Shown here: positions 8,385-17,157 of the stretch, one piece after another | Position numbering within the stretch: position 1 is the first letter of the stretch | Layout: each line of letters starts with the position of its first letter | NCBI GenBank assembly: GCA_035547915.1 | Contig: DASZTS010000121.1 | Location: forward strand, 1 to 64,000 | Length of the DNA: 64,000 nt | Origin: DASSFG01 sp035547915 | GTDB lineage: Bacteria; Planctomycetota; Planctomycetia; Pirellulales; JAICIG01 | Direction of reading: 5' to 3' | The notes under the pieces: model-generated | Database searches by the model: none | What the model saw: only the letters and a program-made list of their open reading frames with translations | Told to the model about the DNA's origin: nothing | Position numbers and translations under genes: made by a program

Positions 8385-11300
8385 ATGATCACTGCTCCGT
8401 TCCGGGTCGCCTGCTTGACCGTCGCGGTTGCGGCGACCGCCACGATCGGGTCCGCCGCGGAAGTCGAACTCAACGGCCACAGCTTCACCCTGCCCGACGG
8501 TTTCGAGTTCGAACTCGCCGCCGGCGCGCCGCTGGTCGAGCGGCCGATCACCGCCGCCTTCGACGAGCAGGGCCGGCTCTACGTGGGCGACTCGTCGGGA
8601 TCGAACGAGAAAGTGCAGGACCAGCTCGAGAAGAAACCGCACCGGGTGGTGCGGCTCGAAGACACCGACGGCGACGGTCGGTTCGACAAGAGTCTCGTCT
8701 TTGCCGACAAGCTGATGTTCCCCGAGGGGACGATGTGGTACAACGGCTCACTCTACGTGGCCGCCCCGCCCAGCATCTGGAAGCTCACCGACACCGACGG
8801 CGACGGTGTGGCAGATCGCCGCGAAGAATGGTTCCAGGGCAAGACGCTCACCGGGTGCGCGAACGACCTGCACGGTCCCTACCTCGGTCCCGATGGTTGG
8901 ATCTATTGGTGCAAGGGGGCGTTCGCCGAACAGACGTATGACCGGCCGGGGCACCCGCCGCTGGTGACCAAGGCGTCGCACATCTTTCGTTGCCGACCCG
9001 ATGGTACGGGGATCGAACCGGTGATGACCGGCGGCATGGACAACCCCGTCGATGTCGTCTTCACCCCCGGCGGCGAGCGAATCTTCACGACCACGTTTCT
9101 CGTCCATCCGGGCGGCGGTCTGCGCGACGGGCTGATTCACGCGGTCTACGGCGGCGTGTATGGCAAGGTCCACAGTGTGCTCGACGGTCACCCGCGCACC
9201 AGCCCCGACGTAATGCCGGTGCTCACGCATCTCGGCCCCGCGGCACCCTGCGGACTCTCCCGCTACGAGTCCGACGTCTTTGGCGCCGAGTACCAGGACA
9301 ACCTGTTCGCCGCCCTGTTCAACATGCAGAAGGTGACTCGGCACGTGCTCTCGCCCGACGGGGCGACCTTCTCCTCGCTCAACGAGGATTTTGTCGTGTC
9401 GAACAATCGCGACTTCCATCCCACCGACGTCTTGGAAGACGCCGACGGCAGCCTGCTCATCGTCGACACGGGCGGCTGGTACAAGCTCTGTTGCCCCACC
9501 TCGCAACTCGTGAAGCCGGACGTATTGGGTGCGATCTACCGCGTTCGTCGGCGCGATGCGAAACCCGTCGAAGACCCTTGGGGACGGAACCTCGGTCCGC
9601 TCAAGGCTCCGAAAGCGTCGCTGTTGTTTCTGGGGGAGCGACTAGGCGATGCACGGCCCGCGGTCCGGCGGCGGGCCATCGAAGAATTCGTTGCCCGTGG
9701 AGACAAGTCCGTCCCCGTGCTGAGTTTCACCGTCAACTTCGGCGATTCTCGAAAGAGTGTGAACGCCGTTTGGGCGCTGGGACGAATCGGGACGAACGCG
9801 GCGCGCATCACGCTTCGAAATGCGCTGGCTAATCGGAATGAGCTGGTGAGACAGGCTGCGATCCACTCCATAAGTGTTCTACACGACCGGGAGGCATTGC
9901 CCCGCTTGATCGAGTTGCTCGAGGGCGAATCGATGCAGAATCGGCGCGCTGCCGCGGAGGCAATCGGCCGTCTCGGCAACGCCGAGTCCGCCGGCGCCCT
10001 CTTGGCCGCACTCGAAAAACTGCCTGCCGCGCCAACCACATCGGCCGAGCGCATGCTCGAACACTCATTGATGTATGCGATCATCGAAATCGGCGATCGT
10101 AAAGCGACTGCCGCAGGGATGCAGAGCAGCAATCCGACCGTTCAACGGGCCGCGCTGACCGCGCTCGATCAGATGCCAGACGGCCGGTTGGAGGCGCAGG
10201 CGGTCGTCCCCTTCCTGTCGGCCAGCGACGGCGAGTTGCGCCGCACGGCGAGTTGGATCGTCGGTCGCCATCCGGAATGGGCCGACGCGTTGGCGGATTA
10301 CCTACGCACGCGACTGGTCGACGAAAAACTTTCGACCGAGGAACGGAGCGAATTGGCCGGCCAGCTCGGCACGTTCGCCCAATCGGCCAAGATCCAGGAA
10401 CTGCTGGCCGGCCGGCTCGACGACACGGCCGCCGCGTCCGACGAACGCCGTACGGTGTTGGCCGCGATGAGCCGCTCGTCGTTGAAGGAAGTACCCGGTG
10501 CGTGGGTTAGCGCATTGGCCGGGGCACTGCTGGCGGAGGATGCGCAGCTTACGGCCGCGACCATCGCCGCCGTGCGGACTTTGCCGATCGCCAAAGCGAA
10601 CGCGGGGCCGCTGACCGAGGCGCTCACCACGCTGGCTGCCCGTCCGTCGATCGGCCGGTCCGATCGCCTGGCTGCATTGGCTGCCGTGCCCGGCGGTCTC
10701 GAGCACGTCGACCCGGCAACGTTCGACCTGCTCGTGGCCGAGCTTCGCCCAGAGGCCGAAAACCGTGCGCCCGCGGTCGAAGCGCTCTCCAAGGCCCGGC
10801 TCAGCACCGAGCAGCTCACGACGCTGACGAGTAAGCTGGCTTCGGTCGGCCCCCTGGAAATCGACCGCTTGCTGGCGGCCTTCGAGCCGTCGACGGACGT
10901 CGAAGTGGGCCGCACGCTGCTTGCCGCCCTGGATGAACCAGCCGTGCGGGCATCGCTCCGTGTCGAGACGCTCAAGCCGCGGCTCGCGAAATTCCCCGCT
11001 CCCTTTCAGACCGAGGCCGAAAGATTCTATGAGCGACTGTCGGCCGACCTGGCGGGCCAGCGGGCCCGGCTCGATGAGCTGGCCGAATCGCTGCCGCCGG
11101 GCGAGGTGCGGCGCGGGCAGGCCATCTTCAACAGCACCAGAGCCGCCTGTTCCACCTGCCACGCCATCGGTTATTTGGGCGGTCGCCTGGGGCCCGACCT
11201 GACGCGCATCGGCCAGGTGCGCAACGGACGCGACCTGCTCGAATCGATCGTCTTTCCGAGCGCCAGCTTCGTGCGCAGCTTCGAGCCGGTGACCGTCGTC

Positions 11301-11516
11301 ACGGTCGAGGGCCTGACGCACAACGGCCTGCTGCGCAAGGACGCGGCCGACGAGGTCGTGCTCGTCAAAAGCCCTACCGAAGAGGTTCGCATTCCGCGCG
11401 AGAACGTGGAAGAGATGCGTCCCGGCACCGTTTCCATCATGCCCCAAGGGCTCGACAAGCAGCTCACGCCGCGGGAGTTGGCAGATCTCGTGACCTTCCT
11501 GCAAGCCTGCAAGTGA
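8385..11516 (+). CDS. PVC-type haem-binding membrane-bound dehydrogenase with HEAT repeats
   Basis: This is a secreted putative sugar/alcohol dehydrogenase with a built-in cytochrome c, typical of Planctomycetes and Verrucomicrobia. ATG 8385 has GTGAGG about 7 nt upstream and gives a signal peptide (VACLTVAVAATATIGSAA). Residues about 30-400 form a beta-propeller (AFDEQGRLYVGDSSG, VFTPGGERIFTTTF, EDADGSLLIVDTGGW). Residues about 430-850 are HEAT-like helical repeats (AVRRRAIEEFVARG, ESMQNRRAAAEAIGRLG). The C-terminal part carries haem motif CSTCH at about 921-925, then GPDLTRIG, a possible axial-ligand region. It has 1043 residues. The electron acceptor and substrate are unknown. Confidence 0.92.
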   Translation: MITAPFRVACLTVAVAATATIGSAAEVELNGHSFTLPDGFEFELAAGAPLVERPITAAFDEQGRLYVGDSSGSNEKVQDQLEKKPHRVVRLEDTDGDGRFDKSLVFADKLMFPEGTMWYNGSLYVAAPPSIWKLTDTDGDGVADRREEWFQGKTLTGCANDLHGPYLGPDGWIYWCKGAFAEQTYDRPGHPPLVTKASHIFRCRPDGTGIEPVMTGGMDNPVDVVFTPGGERIFTTTFLVHPGGGLRDGLIHAVYGGVYGKVHSVLDGHPRTSPDVMPVLTHLGPAAPCGLSRYESDVFGAEYQDNLFAALFNMQKVTRHVLSPDGATFSSLNEDFVVSNNRDFHPTDVLEDADGSLLIVDTGGWYKLCCPTSQLVKPDVLGAIYRVRRRDAKPVEDPWGRNLGPLKAPKASLLFLGERLGDARPAVRRRAIEEFVARGDKSVPVLSFTVNFGDSRKSVNAVWALGRIGTNAARITLRNALANRNELVRQAAIHSISVLHDREALPRLIELLEGESMQNRRAAAEAIGRLGNAESAGALLAALEKLPAAPTTSAERMLEHSLMYAIIEIGDRKATAAGMQSSNPTVQRAALTALDQMPDGRLEAQAVVPFLSASDGELRRTASWIVGRHPEWADALADYLRTRLVDEKLSTEERSELAGQLGTFAQSAKIQELLAGRLDDTAAASDERRTVLAAMSRSSLKEVPGAWVSALAGALLAEDAQLTAATIAAVRTLPIAKANAGPLTEALTTLAARPSIGRSDRLAALAAVPGGLEHVDPATFDLLVAELRPEAENRAPAVEALSKARLSTEQLTTLTSKLASVGPLEIDRLLAAFEPSTDVEVGRTLLAALDEPAVRASLRVETLKPRLAKFPAPFQTEAERFYERLSADLAGQRARLDELAESLPPGEVRRGQAIFNSTRAACSTCHAIGYLGGRLGPDLTRIGQVRNGRDLLESIVFPSASFVRSFEPVTVVTVEGLTHNGLLRKDAADEVVLVKSPTEEVRIPRENVEEMRPGTVSIMPQGLDKQLTPRELADLVTFLQACK

Positions 11517-11564
11517 CGTTGGCTGGCCGTGTTGCCCACGTCGCGGCCGATCTTGCGATCGATG

Positions 11565-11670
11565 TTAGAGCAACCGACAAAACCGGATCGAGTTCCAAAA
11601 GAATCGGCGTTGCACGGCCGATTTTTTGCCCACGGCGCTCCGGCTTCCGGGTTTGGTCAGCCGCTCTTAA
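11565..11670 (-). repeat. Dispersed palindromic repeat, family A, copy 2 (reverse)
   Basis: On the minus strand it begins TAAGAGCGGCTGACC and ends GTCGGTTGCTCTAA, with an internal hairpin of about 10 bp around GTTGCACG. It aligns along its full length of about 105 bp with the copies at 515, 16960 and 37876. Its first triplet is the TAA stop of the FIST-domain gene. It lies between two convergent genes, where a bidirectional terminator would be useful. Confidence 0.9.
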
Positions 11671-12866
11671 CTCGACGGGCGCGGCCGGAAGAGGGCGCAA
11701 CTGGCGGTAAACCCGTGCAAGAAATTCTTACCGCCGATCGGACCCATCTCGCCCTGCGCGAAGAAGCCGGCGACGGGAATGGGGCCGAGTTGCTCCCGTA
11801 GCACGCCGGCATCGTGGTGCGGTTGGTCGAAGAGTCGCGTTCCGCGGCCGTTGCAGGTGAAGAGCAGCGCCGCCTCGGCGGGAGCGCGACCGCCGGCCCG
11901 GCCGACCAGCGCGTGGAGATCCTCGTCGGCCGTCTGCGCATCGCGCACATGGAACTGCACGGTCTGCCCGGCGCGTATGAAATCACCGATGGCCAGCGCG
12001 CCCGTATTGCGGTCGGCGCCGACGCAGTTGCGCACCAGGAAGTCGCCGCGCTCGAAGTGGTCCTGGTACTCATTGATCACGCGGCCCACGTGCAGGCCGC
12101 TTTGCGCCAACTGCTGGTCGCGCGGCGGAAGCGTATCGAACAGCTCCTGCAACTGTGCCAGCGGCGGCTTGCCGCTGAGCTGTAGAATGATGTTCTGTTC
12201 GGCCTTGGTCACCACATAATGTCGACCGATCGGCCGGCAACCTTGCGACACGACCGGTTCGATTTCGACCCCGCCGTGCACGAGCGCGCCCACCGCCCCG
12301 GCATCGAAAACCCGATCGTCCAATAACAGCCGGTTCCTGCCGGGACTCGCGGCGCCGCTGGCCATACCTCCCAGCACGGGCACGCCGGGCCGATCGTCGT
12401 TTAGCCGCTCGAGCAGCCAGTCGGCCGGAAAACTGAACGGGTCGCCCAGCAGCAACAGAGACGAGCCCGCCGGCCACTCTGCCGACAATGCGTCGGGCCA
12501 GCCCGAGATGGCACCGCCTTCGGCGCTGCGCTCGAACTCCAGGTGCAGCGGATGGACCGTCACGCCCGGCAGCGCTGCCAGCCAGAGTGAAAAGGCCGGC
12601 TCGTTCTCGATCTCACGATCGCCGCCGACGATCGATTCGCCGGAACAGCCCAACAGGCAGCCCGGCGAGAGCCGCCGCCGTATCTCGGCAGCCACCCTCT
12701 CTGCCTGGGCCGAGTGATGCGGCGAGAAGAAGACAACCGCCAGATCAGGCCGGCCGGCGAGTTGATCGCCCGCCTGCGAGCATGTCTCGGCAATCGCATC
12801 GTCCGTCTCGGCCGCCGTCGAAAGCGACGCGGCGAAACGCAAGCCGACCGCTGCGTCGGGAGTCAT
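11667..12866 (-). CDS. FIST-domain (FIST_N/FIST_C) sensory protein
   Basis: This is a stand-alone FIST protein of 399 residues. The family is thought to bind small ligands such as amino acids in signal transduction. FIST_N covers about residues 30-225 (DLAVVFFSPHHSAQAERVAAEI, LLGCSGESIVGGDREIE, VPVLGGMASGA). FIST_C covers about 235-385 (RPIGRHYVVTKAEQNIILQLSGKPPL, then LLFTCNGRGTRLF and VAGFFAQGEMGPIGGKNFLHGFT). ATG 12866 is chosen because GAGGAG lies 9 nt upstream; ATG 12887 would overlap the preceding gene. It follows the 95-residue gene by 4 bp, so the two are an operon. No histidine kinase or GGDEF output domain is attached. Confidence 0.88.
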   Translation of the reverse strand: MTPDAAVGLRFAASLSTAAETDDAIAETCSQAGDQLAGRPDLAVVFFSPHHSAQAERVAAEIRRRLSPGCLLGCSGESIVGGDREIENEPAFSLWLAALPGVTVHPLHLEFERSAEGGAISGWPDALSAEWPAGSSLLLLGDPFSFPADWLLERLNDDRPGVPVLGGMASGAASPGRNRLLLDDRVFDAGAVGALVHGGVEIEPVVSQGCRPIGRHYVVTKAEQNIILQLSGKPPLAQLQELFDTLPPRDQQLAQSGLHVGRVINEYQDHFERGDFLVRNCVGADRNTGALAIGDFIRAGQTVQFHVRDAQTADEDLHALVGRAGGRAPAEAALLFTCNGRGTRLFDQPHHDAGVLREQLGPIPVAGFFAQGEMGPIGGKNFLHGFTASCALFRPRPSS

Positions 12867-12870
12867 GTGG

Positions 12871-13158
12871 CTATGGCTCCTCAGCATCGGCCCGAAGGAC
12901 CTTGAATATGTCGGCCCACTTCGCGCCGGGCGGCATGACCCGCTTCCAATCGGCCCGCGAAACGGGTTCGTCCGCTTGCAGGCTGGCCAGCAGGCGGCTG
13001 GCGACGTCGCGCGTTTCTTGGAACAGGGCCAGGCTCTTGGCCCGGACCATGGGCGAGTAGTCGACCCAGATGTCGGTCGCCCCCAGGGCGTCGGTGCAAT
13101 CGGCCACTACTGTGGTCAGATGGTTGATCGCCTTCTCTCGTGCGGATGCCTGGTCCAT
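12871..13158 (-). CDS. Small conserved hypothetical protein upstream of FIST gene
   Basis: This encodes 95 residues from ATG 13158, with GGAG 8 nt upstream. The protein is mostly helical (AREKAINHLTTVVADCTDAL, then MVRAKSLALFQETRDVASRLLASL) and ends acidic. It has no signal or membrane segment and no known domain. The 4-bp gap to the FIST gene points to translational coupling and a shared role, perhaps as a binding partner, which is inference. Confidence 0.65.
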   Translation of the reverse strand: MDQASAREKAINHLTTVVADCTDALGATDIWVDYSPMVRAKSLALFQETRDVASRLLASLQADEPVSRADWKRVMPPGAKWADIFKVLRADAEEP

Positions 13159-13252
13159 ATCGGTAACTCCGTCGGGCGTGCGGCGCACTGCGGCCGCCTC
13201 GCCGATTATAGCAAGGCGTACCAGAATCGTCGCGCGCCGGCGACAGCCGATC

Positions 13253-14695
13253 TCACGCCAGGAGCGGCTCGACCACCCGGCCGGCCACGTCGGTGAGGCG
13301 GAAATTGCGGCCGGCGTAACGGAAGGTCAGCCCTTCGTGGTTCAGGCCGAGCAGATGCAGCAGGGTGGCGTGCAGATCGCGCAGATGGACCTTGTTGGAA
13401 ATCGCTTCGTGCCCGAAATCATCTGTGTGGCCAAAGGCCAGCCCCGGTTTCACTCCACCGCCGGCGAGCCACATGGTAAAGCCGCCCGGATTGTGGTCGC
13501 GGCCCGTGCCGTTCTTCTCGGCATAGGGCGTGCGGCCGAACTCGCCGCCCCACCAGACGAGCGTATCGTCGAGGAGCCCGCGACGCTTCAGGTCGCTCAG
13601 CAGCCCGGCGATCGGTCGATCGACAGCCCGCGCGTGCTCGGCATGCTTTGGCAGATTCGAGTGCTGATCCCAGGCCGGGTTGGCCGTGTTGTCTCCATAC
13701 GTCACCTGAACATATCGTACCCCGGCCTCGCACAACCGGCGGGCGAGCAGGCATTTTCGGCCAAAGTCGTCGGTCGGCTGGCGGCCGATGCCGTACAAGG
13801 CGAGCGTCTCGGCCGACTCGCGCGCGAGGTCGAGCACGGCCGGCGCGCTCGTCTGCATGCGCCAGGCCAGTTCGTACGATTGGATGACCGCCTCCAGCTC
13901 GCTCTCGCCCGGTTTCTGCTTGAGCTGCTCGTCGTTCAGCCGGGCGAGCAGATCGAGTTGCCGGCGCTGATCGCCGAGCGAGTGCACAGGGTTCGCGAGG
14001 TTCTGGAACGTCGCCGCGCGACCGCCGGCCTGCCCCAGCGGAATGCCCTGGTACACGGCCGGCAGAAAGGCGCTTCCATAGTTACGCGGTCCGCCGTTGC
14101 CCGACGAAGGGGCGATGGAAACGAAGCCGGGCAGATCCTCGTTCTCGCTCCCGAGGCCATAGACCACCCACGAACCGACCGAGGGCCTGACGAGATTGGC
14201 GGCGCCGCAGTGCAGAAAGAGGGTGGCCGGCCCGTGGGCCACGCCTTCGGTGTGCAGCGAGTGAACGAAGCAGAGATCGTCGGCGTGGCGGGCCGTCTCG
14301 GCGAATAACTCCGAGGCCCAGCGGCCGCATTCGCCGTATTGGGCGAACTTCCAAGGTGAGCGCATCACGCGCTGCGTCGACTGCCGCTGACCGGCATTGG
14401 CGATCAACCGGGCGTCGGCGAAGTTGAGCTGCTTGCCATCCTGTTCGGCGAGCAGCGGCTTGTAATCGAACGTGTCGACCTGACTCGGACCCCCTTGCAT
14501 GAAGAGGAAGATCACCCGTTTGGCCCGCGGTGCAAAATGCCCCGGTTTGGCCGCCAGCGGATCGACCTCGGCACGAGACCGTTCGTTCAACAATCCGGCT
14601 AAAGCGATCGCACCGAAGCCACAAGCGGCATCTCGCAGCGCGGCGCGGCGAGTGAACCGGTTGGGAGCGGGATTAGAGCGGCTGCAATCGTGCAT
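13253..14695 (-). CDS. DUF1501 secreted protein
   Basis: This belongs to the alkaline-phosphatase-like DUF1501 family, abundant in planctomycetes and of unknown catalytic role. The N-terminus carries a twin-arginine-like signal (FTRRAALRDAACGFGAIALAGLL). Typical family marks are FLFMQGGPSQVDTFDYKP near residue 65, SLHTEGVAHGPA, WWGGEFGRTP and GRDHNPGGFTMWLAGGGVK. The 480 residues match the usual length. DUF1501 genes often pair with DUF1553/DUF1549 cytochrome or DUF1800 genes; here no partner is adjacent, unlike the second copy at 56934. Confidence 0.9.
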   Translation of the reverse strand: MHDCSRSNPAPNRFTRRAALRDAACGFGAIALAGLLNERSRAEVDPLAAKPGHFAPRAKRVIFLFMQGGPSQVDTFDYKPLLAEQDGKQLNFADARLIANAGQRQSTQRVMRSPWKFAQYGECGRWASELFAETARHADDLCFVHSLHTEGVAHGPATLFLHCGAANLVRPSVGSWVVYGLGSENEDLPGFVSIAPSSGNGGPRNYGSAFLPAVYQGIPLGQAGGRAATFQNLANPVHSLGDQRRQLDLLARLNDEQLKQKPGESELEAVIQSYELAWRMQTSAPAVLDLARESAETLALYGIGRQPTDDFGRKCLLARRLCEAGVRYVQVTYGDNTANPAWDQHSNLPKHAEHARAVDRPIAGLLSDLKRRGLLDDTLVWWGGEFGRTPYAEKNGTGRDHNPGGFTMWLAGGGVKPGLAFGHTDDFGHEAISNKVHLRDLHATLLHLLGLNHEGLTFRYAGRNFRLTDVAGRVVEPLLA

Positions 14696-15124
14696 GGGAG
14701 AGCGCGCCGGCGGGGCAACAAGCGTCTTTGTATCTTACCCCGCCGTGCAGACGGTTCACATCCTGCCCGCGCGCCCCGCACATTACCTCGGCCCGGCCCC
14801 GCAAATCCGAAACGACAGGGCGTTGGCGGATCGGGTGGTATGCTCAAACTAGCATTTGGCACCGCAGGTGGTGTCCCAACAGCCGCGTTGCCACCACCCC
14901 GTCAAGTAAAAACCCTGAAACGACTGCCTAGTGTGGTGCTGGGATTTTAGGCAGAACCGGAACCAGCGACGGCTCATTCCCCCATCTTAGCCTCGGCGGG
15001 GCGGCTATTCAGCCGGGGTGGGCGCGCACGGGTTTTCCCGAGCTCCGCCCCGTCGCACGCCAGCTACGGGCGTTTTTTGTGCGCTCCACGTTGCCCCGCC
15101 GCTCTGGCGCGGTCTAATGGCACC
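14696..15124. other. Intergenic region without a supported gene
   Basis: About 430 bp between the DUF1501 start and the next small gene. Reading frames here are short and Pro/Arg-rich. Near its right end (about 15051-15079) a short inverted repeat, ACGCC/GGGCGT, is followed by TTTTTT, which resembles a weak terminator on the plus strand, although no plus-strand gene precedes it. Confidence 0.4.
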
Positions 15125-15544
15125 GTGAAACGACGCCTTCAGTTCAGCCTGCGCGGGTTGCTGGGCTTGGCCGCGCTCGTCTGCCTGTCGCTGGGCGGCC
15201 GGCACCTGCTTGAAACCTACGGCAACAGCCTCGACGCGGAAGACCCGAAAGCCGGCCTCCCCATCCGGGTCAAGGCTCGGTACTTTTGTCTGTTCGGCCC
15301 CACGGAGTGCTATTTCGATGTGGGATACGAGACGCCGGACGGATCGCAGCTTTCCGACGGGACGCTCGGTATGAGTTCCGGCGAACTGGCTAAAAGGTCG
15401 TGGCTGTGTCTGTACAGAATCGAATCCGAGCTTGAACCAGTCGACCAACCATGTCAGCTCATCTTCTATCTTTATCGACTGGAGAAGCGTTGGGGCGGCG
15501 GAAGGGTGTGGACCGTGAAAGAGAAGATCGTGGACGTGAAGTAG
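15125..15544 (+). CDS. Membrane-anchored small protein with planctomycete leader motif
   Basis: GTG 15125 gives 139 residues starting VKRRLQFSLRGLLGLAALV, a version of the planctomycete N-terminal motif RRFQFSLR-LL, followed by one hydrophobic segment (residues about 10-26). The remainder is a small, probably beta-rich domain with Cys pairs (RYFCLFGPTECYFDVGYETPDG). The longer frame from 15077 lacks this logic. The function is unknown. A second motif protein follows at 15618. Confidence 0.65.
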   Translation: MKRRLQFSLRGLLGLAALVCLSLGGRHLLETYGNSLDAEDPKAGLPIRVKARYFCLFGPTECYFDVGYETPDGSQLSDGTLGMSSGELAKRSWLCLYRIESELEPVDQPCQLIFYLYRLEKRWGGGRVWTVKEKIVDVK

Positions 15545-15617
15545 CGGGCTTGTGACTGTGCCCATTTTTCAGGCACGCCCACCGGCCGAAACTTCCTTAA
15601 GTTAGTGCCATTCACCC

Positions 15618-15845
15618 ATGACCCGACGGTTTCAGTTCAGCTTGCCGTGTTTATTGCTGGCGGTCGCGATGCTAGCGACCCTCGCCCCTTGGCTTGTCAC
15701 GCTGGGGAGTGTCGGGTTCGTCGTCGCGTTCCCTGTGGTCGTTGCGGCTCTATGGGGAATCTACCGCAGAGACGCCATTTTCCTCGGCACCTGCCTATTC
15801 GTCGCTGCGACTTGCCTCATCTTGGCGGCATCGCGAGATTACTAG
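15618..15845 (+). CDS. Small membrane protein with planctomycete leader motif
   Basis: This encodes 75 residues starting MTRRFQFSLPCLLLAVAMLATLA. Two to three hydrophobic segments fill almost the whole chain (about 9-26, 28-46 and 54-70), with IYRRDA as the only charged loop. It is probably an inner-membrane microprotein. No domain is recognised. It has the same leader motif as its upstream neighbour but a different body. Confidence 0.6.
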   Translation: MTRRFQFSLPCLLLAVAMLATLAPWLVTLGSVGFVVAFPVVVAALWGIYRRDAIFLGTCLFVAATCLILAASRDY

Positions 15846-15933
15846 CCCCATGCGTCGCCCACAGTTCATGTTGGGACACCACCGCACCGCAATCGGACTG
15901 GATCGGGTCGGGGGGCCGGCATACAATTCGGGC

Positions 15934-16308
15934 ATGTATCGGCCCTTCTTGCGATTACTCGTCGCGACGTGCGTTGCCGTGCTGGTGTTGCCGCCCGGCT
16001 GGTGTTGCGGCGATACGGCCGCCCCTCAGGCGGTGCAGGCGAAGAAGGGAGACTGCCCGCACTGCCGTCCGCGGCCGAGCGGCGATTCCCACCCCATCCC
16101 GGCCAAAGAGGGGCCGCGGTGCTGCTGCGAGCGCGAAGCGACCGTGAAGACGGTCCAAAGCTGGCAGCCCGATACATCGCCGAGTGGCGATCTCTGTATC
16201 ATCGATGCTCCGGCCGATCGTGGAACCGATGAACTTGTATCCGGATCCGCGAACCACCTTGCACACGGTCCGCCGGTGCATGTCTTGCTCTGTGTCTGGC
16301 GCTGCTAA
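15934..16308 (+). CDS. Cys-rich secreted hypothetical protein
   Basis: ATG 15934 gives 124 residues with a signal-like N-terminus (FLRLLVATCVAVLVLPPGWCCG), where GWCC could serve as a lipobox. Metal-site-like clusters follow: DCPHCRP, PRCCCERE and a C-terminal HLAHGPPVHVLLCVWRC. The frame is also open to ATG 15850, which would begin MRRPQFMLG, perhaps a remnant of the leader motif seen nearby. It precedes the Cys-doublet protein at 16444 in the same direction, so a joint role in metal or redox handling is possible (inference). Confidence 0.55.
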   Translation: MYRPFLRLLVATCVAVLVLPPGWCCGDTAAPQAVQAKKGDCPHCRPRPSGDSHPIPAKEGPRCCCEREATVKTVQSWQPDTSPSGDLCIIDAPADRGTDELVSGSANHLAHGPPVHVLLCVWRC

Positions 16309-16443
16309 ACGCTACACGACAGTTCGTCATAGTTGAATCGACCGTTGTTATCCGGCGGTCGCCTGCGCGCGATCATGCGATATCGCTTTCGCTCGCGCCT
16401 GTTTAGCAAACCACACAATGATCAAGATATTTGGGAGAGATCC

Positions 16444-16962
16444 ATGATTACCAAAGCGTTGAGCGCCACCGGCGTGTTGTTGGGGTTGATGTTCGGCGGC
16501 TTGGCCGCGACGGGCACGACCGACAAGACCTGTTGCGAGAAAAAGTTGGCCTGCTGCGATGCGAAGGGCGAACGGGCTTGTTGCGAGGCTTCCGACAAGC
16601 TGGCTTGTTGCGAAACCGGCAAGAAGTGTTGCAGCGCGGAACGCAAGTGCTGCGCGGCCGTGCAAACCTGTTGCACGCAGGGCAAGGCTTGCTGCGACGA
16701 GGCGAAAGCCTGTTGCGGAGTGAAAAGCGCTGCCGACAAGGACGGCGAGAGGGATTGCTGCAAAGAGAAGATGGCCTGTTGCAAGGACGGCACGGCCTGC
16801 TGCGCGGACGAAGGCAAACTCGGTTGTTGCGAGCAGGGCAAGAAGTGCTGCGACAACGGAAAGGCTTGTTGTCAGACGGCCCAGCGTTGCTGCAACGAGG
16901 GGAAGGACTGTTGCGACGAAGGGAAGGCCTGTTGCGGCAAAGCGGCGGCAACCGCCACCTAA
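16444..16962 (+). CDS. Secreted Cys-Cys heptad-repeat protein (metallothionein-like composition)
   Basis: ATG 16444 has GGGAGAG about 6 nt upstream. The 172 residues comprise a signal peptide (about 1-23, LSATGVLLGLMFGGLAATG), then 18 Cys-Cys doublets between residues 30 and 164. Most are spaced exactly seven residues apart as CC-x5-CC, with filler of Lys, Glu, Asp, Gly and Ala (such as ACCDEGK). Thirty-six cysteines in about 135 residues imply dense metal binding or extensive disulfide bonding outside the cytoplasm. I know no named family that fits. The DNA shows a matching 21-bp period, so the gene probably grew by repeat expansion. The stop codon is the first triplet of a family A repeat. 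Confidence 0.75.
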   Translation: MITKALSATGVLLGLMFGGLAATGTTDKTCCEKKLACCDAKGERACCEASDKLACCETGKKCCSAERKCCAAVQTCCTQGKACCDEAKACCGVKSAADKDGERDCCKEKMACCKDGTACCADEGKLGCCEQGKKCCDNGKACCQTAQRCCNEGKDCCDEGKACCGKAAATAT

Positions 16963-17066
16963 AAGCGGCTGACAAAACCCGGAAGCCGGAGCGCTCGTGG
17001 GCGAAAAATCGGCCGTGAAACGCCGATTTTTGTGGAGCTCGATAGGGTTTTGTCGGTTGCTCTAAG
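16960..17066 (+). repeat. Dispersed palindromic repeat, family A, copy 3
   Basis: It begins TAAAAGCGGCTGACAAAACC, whose TAA is the stop of the Cys-doublet gene, and ends GGTTTTGTCGGTTGCTCTAAG. The ends form an 18-bp imperfect terminal inverted repeat. The core AAAAATCGGC-CGTGAAAC-GCCGATTTTT is a perfect 10-bp stem with T and A tracts on both sides, as in a bidirectional intrinsic terminator. Confidence 0.9.
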
Positions 17067-17095
17067 ACCGGCTGAACTCCGGTTCTGTACTCCAG

Positions 17096-17135
17096 CGCCC
17101 CGGCGAGCCGCCCTTTGACGGCACTCGCCGGGGCG
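17096..17135. terminator. GC-rich hairpin between convergent genes
   Basis: CGCCCCGGCGAG pairs with CTCGCCGGGGCG across a loop of about 16 nt, followed by GTGCTTTT. It sits between the convergent Cys-doublet gene and the membrane gene at 17158, right after the family A repeat, so two terminator-like structures stand in series. Confidence 0.55.
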
Positions 17136-17157
17136 GTGCTTTTCGCACACGTCTGCT

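Noticed and set aside
12866..12887. Longer start for the FIST-domain gene (ATG 12887)
   Set aside because: It would overlap the upstream gene and move away from a good GAGGAG site in front of ATG 12866.
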